Shown here piece after piece: positions 34,514 to 44,184 of a stretch of 64,000 nucleotides of DNA (the stretch's first letter is position 1; the number at the start of each line of letters is the position of its first letter). The translations under genes were made by a program, and so were the position numbers. The stretch is from NCBI GenBank assembly GCA_022820645.1, contig JAJEFD010000003.1, positions 1-64,000 of the forward strand, written 5' to 3'. Under the pieces are notes generated by a model. The model saw only the letters and a list, made by a program, of their open reading frames with translations. It was not told the origin of the DNA and searched no databases. The stretch is from Dehalococcoidia bacterium (GTDB lineage: Bacteria > Chloroflexota > Dehalococcoidia > Lucifugimonadales > Australimonadaceae).

Positions 34514-34870
34514 ATGGCGAAGATCAAGACGAACCGCGCTGCGCGGGTAGTGAGGCACCTCAGGTTGCGGCGGCACCTGTCGGGCACGACTGCACGCCCG
34601 AGGTTGAACGTGTACCGGAGCGCGCGATTCACGTACGCACAGGTGATAGACGACACCGCTGGTCACACGATAGCGGCGGCGAGTTCGCGCGAACTTCCGA
34701 AGGACGCGTTCGGCAAGACGGATGCGGCCAAAGAGGTGGGTCGCTTGGTCGCCGGCCGTGCGAAGGCGAAGGGCGTTCAGACAGTCGTGTTCGACCGCGG
34801 CGGCTACCAGTACCACGGACGCGTGAAGGCGCTGGCGGACGGCGCACGGGAAGAAGGGCTGGAGTTCTAA
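34514..34870 (+). CDS. rplR: 50S ribosomal protein L18
   Basis: 118 residues. [56 protein letters not shown]. Binds 5S rRNA with L5. Normal length; four bases after rplF. Confidence 0.97.
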   Translation: MAKIKTNRAARVVRHLRLRRHLSGTTARPRLNVYRSARFTYAQVIDDTAGHTIAAASSRELPKDAFGKTDAAKEVGRLVAGRAKAKGVQTVVFDRGGYQYHGRVKALADGAREEGLEF

Positions 34871-34873
34871 CCC

Positions 34874-35485
34874 ATGGTAATGACCGAGCGTTCAAGCGAA
34901 GAGCAGAGTGACCTGCAAGAGAAGGTTGTCCACATCCGCAGGGTCGCCAAGGTGGTGAAGGGCGGACGTAACCTCACGTTCAACGCCGTCGTCGTTGTAG
35001 GCGACGGCCAGGGCCAGGTCGGGGTCGGCTTCGGCAAGGGCAAGGCCGTCCCGGATGCCATCCGCAAGGGAGCGACGATCGCGCGGAAAGATATGACCCC
35101 GATCACGCTGAGCGGTTCGACGATCCCGTACTCCGTGACGACGAAGTTCCGTGCGTCCAAGGTGCTGCTGCGGCCTGCACAGCCAGGCGCCGGGATCAAG
35201 GCCGGAGGCGCCGTCCGTGCGGTCATGGAGGCGCTGGGTGTGAAGGACGTCGTCGCGAAGGCGCTTGGGAGCCGGAACCCCATCAACGTCGTGCAGGCCA
35301 CCATCCAGGGGCTTCGCCACATGGAGGCACTTTCCCCCAGCGAGGACGAGCATGCACGGAAAGCAGTCCTCCCTGCTCCGCCTGACCGGCGCACTCCGTT
35401 GCGCCGAGAGGCGAGTTCCCGCCGCGATCGAGACAGGGGCGACCGCGAGCGCCGTGACTCAGCACCGCGCCCGGCCCAGGTTTAG
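34874..35485 (+). CDS. rpsE: 30S ribosomal protein S5
   Basis: 203 residues. VVHIRRVAKVVKGGRNLTFNAVVVVGDGQGQVG, GFGKGKAVPDAIRKG and AGIKAGGAVRAVMEALGVKDV blocks are intact. It adds a short basic/acidic C-terminal tail with RRDRDRGDRERRD, longer than most. Spectinomycin-site loop present. Confidence 0.96.
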   Translation: MVMTERSSEEQSDLQEKVVHIRRVAKVVKGGRNLTFNAVVVVGDGQGQVGVGFGKGKAVPDAIRKGATIARKDMTPITLSGSTIPYSVTTKFRASKVLLRPAQPGAGIKAGGAVRAVMEALGVKDVVAKALGSRNPINVVQATIQGLRHMEALSPSEDEHARKAVLPAPPDRRTPLRREASSRRDRDRGDRERRDSAPRPAQV

Positions 35486-35496
35486 GAGCGTTACCG

Positions 35497-35685
35497 ATGG
35501 CGAAACTGCGTATCAAGTGGGTGCGGAGCGGCATAGGTTACGAACAGAGCCAGCGCCGCACGATCAAGGCGCTGGGGCTACGGCGCCTCCAGCACGAGGT
35601 GGTGCGGGAGGACAGTCCCACGATCCGGGGGATGGTGCACAAGGTGCGTCATCTGGTGTCGGTGAGCGCAGGGGAGGAAGGCTAA
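35497..35685 (+). CDS. rpmD: 50S ribosomal protein L30
   Basis: 62 residues. LRIKWVRSGIGYEQSQRRTIKALGLRRL is the family pattern (first part shown), then VVREDSPTIRGMVHKVRHLV. Normal bacterial length. Confidence 0.95.
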   Translation: MAKLRIKWVRSGIGYEQSQRRTIKALGLRRLQHEVVREDSPTIRGMVHKVRHLVSVSAGEEG

Positions 35686-35688
35686 GCG

Positions 35689-36129
35689 ATGCAGGCGCAC
35701 ACGATCCGGTCTGCTCATGCTCGCCCGAAGCGCAAACGTGTCGGCCGGGGCGACGGCTCCGGCAGGGGCACCTACTCAGGGCGTGGGATGAAGGGACAGA
35801 AAGCCCGCTCCGGCGGCGGCGTCCGCCCCGGCTTCGAGGGCGGTCAGAACCCGCAGATCAAGGGTCTGCCGATGCTGCGCGGCTTCAAGAACCCGTTCCG
35901 CGTGGAGTACCAAGTGGTGAACGTCGGCAGGCTGGCCTCGTTGCCTGATGAGGTGAGCGGTATCACGCCATCGGTGCTGAAGGCGAACGGGATGGTCAGG
36001 CACGCGGACAGGCCGGTGAAGTTGCTGGGCGGCGGCGAGATAGAGCGTGCTTTCACGGTTTCGGGAGTGAAGGTTACGGCGTCCGCCAGGGCCAGGATCG
36101 AGGCGGCTGGCGGCTCAGTGGAGGCGTAA
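35689..36129 (+). CDS. rplO: 50S ribosomal protein L15
   Basis: 146 residues. GRGDGSGRGTYSGRGMKGQK, a Gly-rich N-terminal extension into 23S rRNA, then GFEGGQNPQIKGLPMLRGFKN and a C-terminal KVTASARARIEAAGG. Normal length. Three bases before secY. Confidence 0.97.
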   Translation: MQAHTIRSAHARPKRKRVGRGDGSGRGTYSGRGMKGQKARSGGGVRPGFEGGQNPQIKGLPMLRGFKNPFRVEYQVVNVGRLASLPDEVSGITPSVLKANGMVRHADRPVKLLGGGEIERAFTVSGVKVTASARARIEAAGGSVEA

Positions 36130-36132
36130 GCG

Positions 36133-37472
<1,340 letters not shown>

Positions 37473-37476
<4 letters not shown>

Positions 37477-38123
37477 GCGCGCGCGTCGTGCTGTTGGGTC
37501 CGCCCGGCGCCGGGAAAGGCACGCAGGCGGCGCTCATCGCCGAAGGCGGGGCCGGCGCGCATATCGCGTCCGGCGACCTGTTCCGCAAGCACCTGGGCGA
37601 AGGCACGGAACTCGGAACGCTCGCGAAGACCTACATGGACAAGGGCGAGTTGGTGCCTGACGACGTCACGATCCGGATGGTGCTCGAGCGCATGGAAGAG
37701 CCGGACGCTCGTGACGGCTACGTACTGGACGGCTTCCCCCGGACGCTGGAGCAGGCAAAGGCGCTGGACGAGGCTCTGGATGGCCAGGGACGCGAGATAG
37801 CGGCAGCGCTGCTGATAGAGGTAGAGACGGAGGAACTGGTGCGCCGGCTGGCCGGACGGTGGATATGCCGGAGTTGCCAGGCGCCGTACCACGAGGCGTT
37901 CTCTCCCCCACAGACTGCGGGGAGCTGTGACTCCTGCGGTGGGGAGTTGTACCAGCGTGACGATGACAAACCGGAGGTGGTGCGGGCGCGGCTGGAGACC
38001 TACGAGCGGCAAACTGCGCCGCTGGTGGGTTACTACGAGTCACAAGGGAAGCTGGCGCGGGTTAACGGCCAGCAGAGCGTGGAACAGGTAACGACAGACC
38101 TGGAGGCGGCCTTTGGCGCATGA
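37473..38123 (+). CDS. adk: Adenylate kinase
   Basis: 216 residues from ATG 37473 that overlaps the secY TGA. P-loop GPPGAGKGTQ, SGDLFRKHL, DGFPRTLEQA (AMP site) and a long lid with four Cys: CRSC and CDSC, so the zinc-bearing lid of many Gram-positive-type enzymes. Balances ATP, ADP and AMP. Its stop overlaps the map start. Confidence 0.97.
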
Positions 38124-38983
38124 GACAGCGCTTTGCGTTGTCTGCGTGCGGCACGTACAATAGGCGTTTGCGGATGATGACACAGACGAAATCGGTGCTG
38201 CGGGACCTGGGCGTCAGGAGCGGGCGCGGCGGCATCACGGTCAAGAGTTCGAAGGAGCTGGACCGGATGCAGGAGGCTGGGCGCGTGACCGGCGAGGTTC
38301 TGCGTGTGCTGCGCGAGTCGATAGCCCCCGGGATGACGACACGGGAGATGGACGCTATCGCGGAGCGCGAGATACGGGCCCGCGGGGCAGTCCCCGCGTT
38401 CAAGGGCTACCGCGGCTTTCCCGCTACGCTGTGCATCTCGCTCAACGAGGAGATCGTCCATGGCATACCCGGCGAGCGCCGCATTCAGGTCGGCGACGTC
38501 GTAGGGATGGACCTCGGGGCGATCGTCGACGGGCTGTACGGCGACTCCGCGGTGACCGTGGCGGTCGGCGACGTGAGCGAGGGCATCCGTGCACAGATGG
38601 AGACGGGGCGTGCGGCGTTGTTCGCAGGCATCGCACAGGCACGCGCGGGCAACCGCGTTGGCGACGTCTCCCACGCCGTGGAGCAGGAGATCCTGCGGCG
38701 CGGTCAGTATGGCATCGTCAGGGAGTACGTTGGGCATGGCATCGGCACCCAGTTGCACGAAGAGCCGTCCGTTCCCAACTTCGGCCCCGGTGGGCATGGG
38801 CCGCTGCTGCGTCCGGGGATGGCCATCGCCATCGAGCCGATGGTGAACTTCGGAGGCGACGGTACGACCGTGCTGGACGACGACTGGACAGTGGTTACCG
38901 TGGACGGATCGGTATCCGTCCACTACGAGCATACGGTGATCATCACCGAGGGTGCTCCCATCATTACTACGAAGGTGGACTAG
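38120..38983 (+). CDS. map: Methionine aminopeptidase, type I
   Basis: Up to 287 residues. The five metal ligands are visible: the two Asp of GMDLGAIVDGLYGDSA, His of QLHEEPSVPN, Glu of AIEPMVN and Glu of YEHTVIITE. ATG 38120 overlaps the adk stop and gives an N-terminal extension of about 40 residues; starts at 38174 or 38177 give the usual length but have no ribosome binding site. I keep 38120, with doubt. Removes the first Met from new proteins and is a normal member of this operon between adk and infA. Confidence 0.93.
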   Translation: MRQRFALSACGTYNRRLRMMTQTKSVLRDLGVRSGRGGITVKSSKELDRMQEAGRVTGEVLRVLRESIAPGMTTREMDAIAEREIRARGAVPAFKGYRGFPATLCISLNEEIVHGIPGERRIQVGDVVGMDLGAIVDGLYGDSAVTVAVGDVSEGIRAQMETGRAALFAGIAQARAGNRVGDVSHAVEQEILRRGQYGIVREYVGHGIGTQLHEEPSVPNFGPGGHGPLLRPGMAIAIEPMVNFGGDGTTVLDDDWTVVTVDGSVSVHYEHTVIITEGAPIITTKVD

Positions 38984-39005
38984 CAGGGAGAAGACGTAAG
39001 CCCAT

Positions 39006-39224
39006 ATGGCAAAGAAAGAGTCCATAGAGGTCGAGGCCACGGTGATGGAGGCTCTGCCGAACGCAACCTTCCGGGCGGAGCTTGCGAACGGGCATGAGGT
39101 GCTGGCACACGTGTCAGGCAAGATGCGGATGCACTTCATCCGCGTTCTTCCCGGGGACCGCGTGCTGGTGGAACTGTCACCGTACGACCTTACCCGTGGA
39201 CGGATCACCTACCGGTTCAAGTAG
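39006..39224 (+). CDS. infA: Translation initiation factor IF-1
   Basis: 72 residues. [40 protein letters not shown] (part: [14 protein letters not shown]) and [20 protein letters not shown], ending TYRFK. A single OB fold blocking the A site during initiation. GGGAG upstream. Confidence 0.97.
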   Translation: MAKKESIEVEATVMEALPNATFRAELANGHEVLAHVSGKMRMHFIRVLPGDRVLVELSPYDLTRGRITYRFK

Positions 39225-39240
39225 AAGGAGCAGGGACGAC

Positions 39241-39354
39241 GTGAAGGTATCAGCATCGGTCAAACCGCGGTGTGACAAGTGCCGTCAGATACGGCGTGGC
39301 CGCACGCTGCGGATCATCTGCTCCAATCCACGGCACAACCAGAAGCAGGGGTGA
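39241..39354 (+). CDS. rpmJ: 50S ribosomal protein L36
   Basis: 37 residues from GTG 39241: [19 protein letters not shown], then [12 protein letters not shown]. The CxxC, later Cys and His give the usual zinc site. AGGAGCAGGG upstream. Ends five bases before rpsM. Confidence 0.95.
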   Translation: MKVSASVKPRCDKCRQIRRGRTLRIICSNPRHNQKQG

Positions 39355-39358
39355 GGCT

Positions 39359-39739
39359 ATGGCACGCGTAGCAGGGGTAGACATACCGGACAACAAGCGT
39401 GTGGAGATAGCGCTCAGGCGCATCCATGGCATCGGGCCGACGGCTGCAATGCGCATCGCGTCGCAGGCGGGTATCGCCGGTAACCCGAAGGTCCGTGAGG
39501 TGCCGGACGACCAGATGGCCCGCATCAGGGAGATCATCGACCACGAGTACACCGTGGAAGGTGACCTCAAGCGGGAAGTGAGCGACAACATCCGCCGGTT
39601 GCAGGACATCGGCGCTTACCGGGGGCTGCGGCACCGCCGCGGTCTGCCGGTGCACGGTCAGCGGACGAAGACGAACGCACGCACAAAGCGGAGCGGCCGC
39701 AGGACGGTCGCCGGCAAGCGGCGTGTGATGAAGAAGTAG
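39359..39739 (+). CDS. rpsM: 30S ribosomal protein S13
   Basis: 126 residues from ATG 39359. [31 protein letters not shown], and the Arg/Lys-rich C-terminus [19 protein letters not shown]. Normal length; contacts P-site tRNA and the subunit bridge. Confidence 0.97.
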   Translation: MARVAGVDIPDNKRVEIALRRIHGIGPTAAMRIASQAGIAGNPKVREVPDDQMARIREIIDHEYTVEGDLKREVSDNIRRLQDIGAYRGLRHRRGLPVHGQRTKTNARTKRSGRRTVAGKRRVMKK

Positions 39740-39757
39740 GACGGGCGGAGGATCATC

Positions 39758-40150
39758 TTGGCCAGGGCCAACAGAACAAGGACACGGCGCAGGGAGCGGA
39801 AGTTCGTTCCACGCGGCAAGGTGTTCATCACGGCGACGTTCAACAACACGATAGTTTCGCTCACCGACCCGGAAGGCAACGTTGTGGCCTGGGGATCCGG
39901 CGGCGGCGTTGGATTCAAGGGAACGCGGAAGAGCACAGCCTTCGCGGCACAGCGCGTTTCCGAGACTGCTGCGCGCAAGGCCATGGAGTTCGGTCTGCGT
40001 CAGGTCGAAGTGTACGTACGAGGTCCCGGCGCCGGGCGCGAATCAGCGATCCGCGCACTGCAGGGTGCAGGTCTGACCGTCACAAGCATCCGCGACGTTA
40101 CGCCGGTTCCGCATAACGGCTGCCGTCCTCCGAAACGGCGGCGGGTCTAA
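39758..40150 (+). CDS. rpsK: 30S ribosomal protein S11
   Basis: 130 residues from TTG 39758 with GGCGGAGG upstream. [28 protein letters not shown]-type [38 protein letters not shown] and the C-terminal [13 protein letters not shown] are all standard. Forms the mRNA exit platform. Confidence 0.97.
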   Translation: MARANRTRTRRRERKFVPRGKVFITATFNNTIVSLTDPEGNVVAWGSGGGVGFKGTRKSTAFAAQRVSETAARKAMEFGLRQVEVYVRGPGAGRESAIRALQGAGLTVTSIRDVTPVPHNGCRPPKRRRV

Positions 40151-40159
40151 GAGGCAAAG

Positions 40160-40786
40160 ATGGCAAGATACACAGGCCCCGTGTGCCGGCAATGCCGGCG
40201 CGCAGGAGAGAAACTGTTCCTGAAGGGTGAGCGCTGCTTCACTCCCAAGTGCGGGGTAGAGAAACGTCGCAAGACACCCGGCGACCAGCAGCCGCGCCGC
40301 CGCCGTGCGTCGGACTGGGCGATACAACTGCGCGAAAAGCAGAAGGCACGCCAGTCTTACGGCGTGCTGGAGCGCCAGTTCCGCCGCTACTTCGGCGACG
40401 CGCTCCGGATGCAGGGTGCGACAGGTGAGAACCTGATGCAACTGCTGGAGCGCCGGCTGGATAACGTGATCTACCGCATCGGCTTTGCCGACTCCCGGGC
40501 GCAAGCCCGGCAGCGCGTGCTGCACGGACACTTCACCGTGAACGGTCGGAAGGTGAACATCCCCTCCTACCGTGTCCGACCGGGCGAGATGATCGCCTGG
40601 AAGCAGTCCAGTAAGGACGCCCAGTTCGGGCAGGACGCGGTCCGCTCGGTCGGTCAGCGGCCGCTGCCGGAGTGGATCGAGTTCGACCGGAGCGAGATGA
40701 CCGCGATGATCACGCGGAACCCGGAACCGGCGGATATAGACAGCAAGATCGAAACCCGAATGGTCGTGGAGTTCTACTCGCGCTAA
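40160..40786 (+). CDS. rpsD: 30S ribosomal protein S4
   Basis: 208 residues. ARYTGPVCRQCRRAGEKLFLKG with C...C and a later C...C pair (KGERCFTPKC), the zinc-binding form; then LRMQGATGENLMQLLERRLDN, the S4 domain RQRVLHGHFTVNGRKVNIPS. First 16S binder; in E. coli also the repressor of the alpha operon. Confidence 0.97.
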   Translation: MARYTGPVCRQCRRAGEKLFLKGERCFTPKCGVEKRRKTPGDQQPRRRRASDWAIQLREKQKARQSYGVLERQFRRYFGDALRMQGATGENLMQLLERRLDNVIYRIGFADSRAQARQRVLHGHFTVNGRKVNIPSYRVRPGEMIAWKQSSKDAQFGQDAVRSVGQRPLPEWIEFDRSEMTAMITRNPEPADIDSKIETRMVVEFYSR

Positions 40787-40804
40787 CGGGCTGGCTTGGT
40801 TCGC

Positions 40805-40827
40805 CCGGCTCCTCCGAGGAGGACCGG
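40805..40827 (+). promoter_or_regulatory. GC-rich hairpin before rpoA
   Basis: CCGGCTCCTC and GAGGAGGACCGG form an imperfect strong stem 13 bases before the rpoA start, in the 53-base rpsD-rpoA gap. No T-tract follows. It could modulate rpoA translation or be an mRNA-processing site; no direct evidence. Confidence 0.35.
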
Positions 40828-40839
40828 GGTGCATGAAGG

Positions 40840-41901
40840 ATGGGACAAGAGATGTTGGACTACGGCTACGACGAGCCTCGCGACTCCAGTTTCGACCTCG
40901 CGCCTGTGCCCAAACCCACGGTGAGGATGACGGAATCCGGTGAGAACTACGGGATGTTCGTCATCGAGCCGCTGCCGCGCGGGTTCGGCGTCACGTTGGG
41001 GAACCCCCTGCGGCGCGTGCTGTTGAGCTCGATCAACGGCTCGGCTATCAGCTCCGTCAAGATCGAGGGTGTTGAACACGAATACTCTACCGTCCCCTAT
41101 GTGAAGGAGGACGTGGTAGACATCCTGCTCAACGTCAAGTCCATCAACCTGCGCGCACACACCAGCAGACCCGGCAAGCTCCGCCTGCGCGTCGAGGGAC
41201 CCGGTGAAGTGAAAGCGGGGGACATCATCATGTCTCCGGACTTCGAGATCGTGAACCCTGAGTTCCACATCGCTACGCTGGACGGCCCGAACTCGAAGCT
41301 CGAGATGGACCTGAACGTGGAGACGGGCAAAGGCTACGAACCGGCGGCATCAGGCGACGGACGCCCCATCGGGGAGTTGCCCGTCGACGCCATCTACACC
41401 CCGGTGCGCAAGGTGAACTACACGGTGGAGCGCACCCGCGTCGGGCAACACACGGACTACGAGCGGCTGAACGTCGAAGTCTGGACGAACGGAGCAGTCT
41501 CTCCCGCCGAGGCGATGCGCCAGGCGGGGCAGGAGCTGGTCGAGCACTTCTTCCGTTTCTCCACCGTATCGGAGTCGCAGTCGCAGGACGGCGACCGGAT
41601 GATGTGGGCGGCGGCGATTCCCTCCTCGCAGTACAACATGCCGGTTGAGAACCTGAACCTCACCATGCGGACACTCAACTGCCTGAAGCGCGCCGCGATC
41701 CACAAGGTGGGCGAGGTGCTGGAGAGGGACCGCGACGAGTTGCTGCGCATCCGGAACTTCGGCGAGAAGTCGCTCGATGAACTGGACGAGCGCCTGCGTG
41801 AGATAGGCATCACCCACCCCGGCTTGTGGACGCAGGAGAGCACGCCAGACCCGCTCCCCGTAGCCGCCGCCTCAGAGCAGGCGACAGAGGAGGAGGAGTA
41901 G
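40840..41901 (+). CDS. rpoA: DNA-directed RNA polymerase subunit alpha
   Basis: 353 residues. N-terminal domain with FVIEPLPRGFGVTLGNPLRRVLLSSINGSAI (part: GFGVTLGNPLRRVLLSS) and VKYTP-like assembly segments; C-terminal domain with LTMRTLNCLKRAAI and RIRNFGEKSLDELDERL, which binds UP elements and activators. Slightly long, with an acidic N-terminal lead MGQEMLDYGYDEPRDSSFD and C-terminal EQATEEEE. Confidence 0.97.
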   Translation: MGQEMLDYGYDEPRDSSFDLAPVPKPTVRMTESGENYGMFVIEPLPRGFGVTLGNPLRRVLLSSINGSAISSVKIEGVEHEYSTVPYVKEDVVDILLNVKSINLRAHTSRPGKLRLRVEGPGEVKAGDIIMSPDFEIVNPEFHIATLDGPNSKLEMDLNVETGKGYEPAASGDGRPIGELPVDAIYTPVRKVNYTVERTRVGQHTDYERLNVEVWTNGAVSPAEAMRQAGQELVEHFFRFSTVSESQSQDGDRMMWAAAIPSSQYNMPVENLNLTMRTLNCLKRAAIHKVGEVLERDRDELLRIRNFGEKSLDELDERLREIGITHPGLWTQESTPDPLPVAAASEQATEEEE

Positions 41902-41904
41902 GCG

Positions 41905-42255
41905 ATGCGACATCGAGTAGCAGGCCGCAAGCTGGGCCGTCGCAGCGAACACCGCGAGGCGTTGATGAACAACCTCGTCTCGCAGTTGCTGCGCCACGAG
42001 CGCGTAACCACGACCGAAGCCAAGGCCCGCGAGGTTCGCGCCCTGGCCGAAAAGGTGATCAGCAAAGGGAGAGACGCTACGCTGCACAACCGGCGCCAGG
42101 CGCTCTCGGTGGTGCCGGACAAGCACGCCGTCGAGCGGCTGTTCAATGAGATAGGCCCGCGGTACGCGGACCGGCCCGGCGGGTACACACGGATGGTAAA
42201 GCTCATGCCGCGCAAGGGCGACGCCGCCCCGATGGCGTTGCTGGAGTTGGTGTAG
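41905..42255 (+). CDS. rplQ: 50S ribosomal protein L17
   Basis: 116 residues. MRHRVAGRKLGRRSEHREAL, LRHERVTTTEAKAREVR, and GGYTRMVKLMPRKGDAAPMALLEL. Normal length; GGAGGAGGAG upstream, three bases after the rpoA stop. Confidence 0.97.
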   Translation: MRHRVAGRKLGRRSEHREALMNNLVSQLLRHERVTTTEAKAREVRALAEKVISKGRDATLHNRRQALSVVPDKHAVERLFNEIGPRYADRPGGYTRMVKLMPRKGDAAPMALLELV

Positions 42256-42264
42256 AGGAGGACC

Positions 42265-43068
42265 GTGACGAGACGGATCGCGCTCGTCATCGAATACGAT
42301 GGGACGGGGTACGCCGGTTTCCAACGCCAGGCGAACGCCCCTTCGATACAGGAGGAACTCGAAAACGCAATAGAGTCGCTCACGACGGTCAGGGCCACGG
42401 TTCGAGGCGCAGGTCGCACCGACGCCGGAGTCCACGCCTTGGCACAGGTGGGGGTATTCGATACACAGAGTACGCTGCCCACCGAACGTGTGGTGGCCGG
42501 GCTGAACCATTACCTGGGGGAGCAGATAGCGGTACGTGCGGCGTACGACGTTCCCCTGTCGTTCGACCCCAGAAGGCATGCCAGGGCGAGGGTGTACCGC
42601 TACCGGATGCTGGAAGGAGGCACACCGTCTCCGTTGCGCAGGGGCGTTACATACCGGGCCCCGCGCCGACTGGATACCGAGGCGATGAGCCTGGCAGCAG
42701 CAAGCCTGGTCGGGGAGCACGATTTCCGAGCCTTCAGTGGGCCGCAACCCGCAGGCAAGTCTTTCGTCAGGCGGATGACGCGGGCAACGGTGTTCCGGCA
42801 TGGCGATGAGGTGGTCGTGGAATTGGAGGCGAATGCCTTTCTCCCGCAGCAGGTGCGGCGGACGACAGGAGCACTGGTGGACGTGGGGCTTGGCAGGCTG
42901 ACAGTGAGCGCGTTCGAGCAGATGATCGAGAGCGGAGCGCAGGGCGCGGCGGAGACGGTTCTCCCCGCGCGTGGCCTGACACTACAGGAAGTGAGATACG
43001 CGGGATTCCCGCCTGAGAACGATGCAACTACAACGCACGACGAAACATACGAAACCGGCAGCCCGTAA
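42265..43068 (+). CDS. truA: tRNA pseudouridine(38-40) synthase TruA
   Basis: 267 residues from GTG 42265. IEYDGTGYAGFQRQANAPSI, the catalytic Asp in RGAGRTDAGVHALAQV, FDPRRHARARVYRYR, and ANAFLPQQVRRTTGAL. Modifies uridines in the anticodon arm. Its last 47 bases overlap the start of rplM, which tightly couples the two. Confidence 0.96.
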   Translation: MTRRIALVIEYDGTGYAGFQRQANAPSIQEELENAIESLTTVRATVRGAGRTDAGVHALAQVGVFDTQSTLPTERVVAGLNHYLGEQIAVRAAYDVPLSFDPRRHARARVYRYRMLEGGTPSPLRRGVTYRAPRRLDTEAMSLAAASLVGEHDFRAFSGPQPAGKSFVRRMTRATVFRHGDEVVVELEANAFLPQQVRRTTGALVDVGLGRLTVSAFEQMIESGAQGAAETVLPARGLTLQEVRYAGFPPENDATTTHDETYETGSP

Positions 43069-43723
43069 GGAGAAGTGGCACGTGGTGGACGCGGAAGGCG
43101 AGCGGCTGGGCCGCCTCGCCACGAAGGTCGCCGGTCTGCTGCAGGGCAAGCACCGCCCTGACTACAGCCGCCATCAGTTGTCGGACGACTTCGTTATCGT
43201 GGTCAATGCCGCGAAGGTCGGGGTCTCCGGCAACAAGATGTCCCAGAAGCTCTACTACCGTCACTCCGGCTACCTCGGTGGCATGCGCACGCGCACGCTG
43301 GAAGAGATGCTGACGCGTTTCCCCGAGCGGGTAATCGAACTCGCGGTGAAGGGGATGCTGCCCCGGAACCGGCTTGGCCGCCGGATGCTCCGGCGGCTGA
43401 AGGTCTACACAGCCGCGACGCACCCGCACGAGGCACAGGTCCGCATAGGCATGGGCAAGGCGAAGCAGGCCCCTGCCGCCCCTGCGCCGGCACCGGCGCG
43501 CCGCAGGCGCCGCACCGTGCGCGAGGAGACGGCGGCAGAGGAAGAGGCTCCTCAGGCCGTTGTCGAGGCAGAAGCGGCTGAAGAGGCCACCCCGTCCGGG
43601 GAAGAGCCCGAAACAGCCGTCGTCGAGGCTGAGGAGACCGCCGCAGACGAGTCGTCGGAAGGCGAACCCGAGACGGAAGAAGCCGCTGAAGGCGAACAGG
43701 AAGAGGAAAGCGAGACCAAATGA
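43022..43723 (+). CDS. rplM: 50S ribosomal protein L13 with an acidic C-terminal tail
   Basis: 233 residues against about 142-150 for normal L13. Core to about residue 146: KWHVVDAEGERLGRLATKVA, HRPDYSRHQLSDDFVIVVNA, YRHSGYLGGMRTRTLEEML, GMLPRNRLGRRMLRRLKVY. Then a Pro/Ala linker (APAAPAPAPA), a basic patch ARRRRRTVR and about 70 Glu/Ala-rich residues. The start overlaps truA by 47 bases and has a weak ribosome binding site; no later start preserves the core. An early 50S assembly protein. Its stop overlaps the rpsI start. Confidence 0.94.
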   Translation: MQLQRTTKHTKPAARKEKWHVVDAEGERLGRLATKVAGLLQGKHRPDYSRHQLSDDFVIVVNAAKVGVSGNKMSQKLYYRHSGYLGGMRTRTLEEMLTRFPERVIELAVKGMLPRNRLGRRMLRRLKVYTAATHPHEAQVRIGMGKAKQAPAAPAPAPARRRRRTVREETAAEEEAPQAVVEAEAAEEATPSGEEPETAVVEAEETAADESSEGEPETEEAAEGEQEEESETK

Positions 43724-44124
43724 CGACGCAGGAGAGCTACTACTACGGGACGGGGAAGCGGAAGTCTGCCATCGCTCGCGTGCGTCTCTACCCGGGCGGC
43801 ACGGGCACGGTGATCGTGAACGGCAAGCCGCTCGAAGAGGCGCTGCCCTGGATAGACTGGCAGAAGCGCGCGATGCAACCGTTCTCGACGATCTCTGCGG
43901 CAGCTGACCGGTTCAACGTTGTTGCGAAGATCGAGGGTGGCGGCGTCTCCGCGTGGGCGGATGCGCTGCGCCACGGCATCGCCCGCGCGCTGCTCCTCGC
44001 GGACCCCAACCTCAAGAAGGAGCTGCGCAGCCACGGCTACCTGACGCGCGACGCGCGCATCAAGGAGAGCAAGAAGTACGGTCTCAAGCGCGCCCGCCGT
44101 GCGCCTCAGTACACCAAGCGCTAG
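43720..44124 (+). CDS. rpsI: 30S ribosomal protein S9
   Basis: 134 residues from ATG 43720, overlapping the rplM TGA. YGTGKRKSAIARVRLYPGGTG, GGGVSAWADALRHGIARAL and the invariant C-terminus KESKKYGLKRARRAPQYTKR, whose last residues reach the P-site tRNA. Last gene of the cluster. Confidence 0.97.
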   Translation: MTTQESYYYGTGKRKSAIARVRLYPGGTGTVIVNGKPLEEALPWIDWQKRAMQPFSTISAAADRFNVVAKIEGGGVSAWADALRHGIARALLLADPNLKKELRSHGYLTRDARIKESKKYGLKRARRAPQYTKR

Positions 44125-44153
44125 ACGCTCTACTCTGACAACGGTTACAAGCA

Positions 44154-44184
44154 GAGAGCCCGCTCATCGAGCGGGCTCTCTTTT
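44154..44184 (+). terminator. Intrinsic terminator of the ribosomal operon
   Basis: GAGAGCCCGCTC (44154-44165), loop ATC, GAGCGGGCTCTC (to 44180), then TTTT. A perfect 12-bp stem. The T-tract overlaps the stop codon of the convergent mutase gene. Confidence 0.93.
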
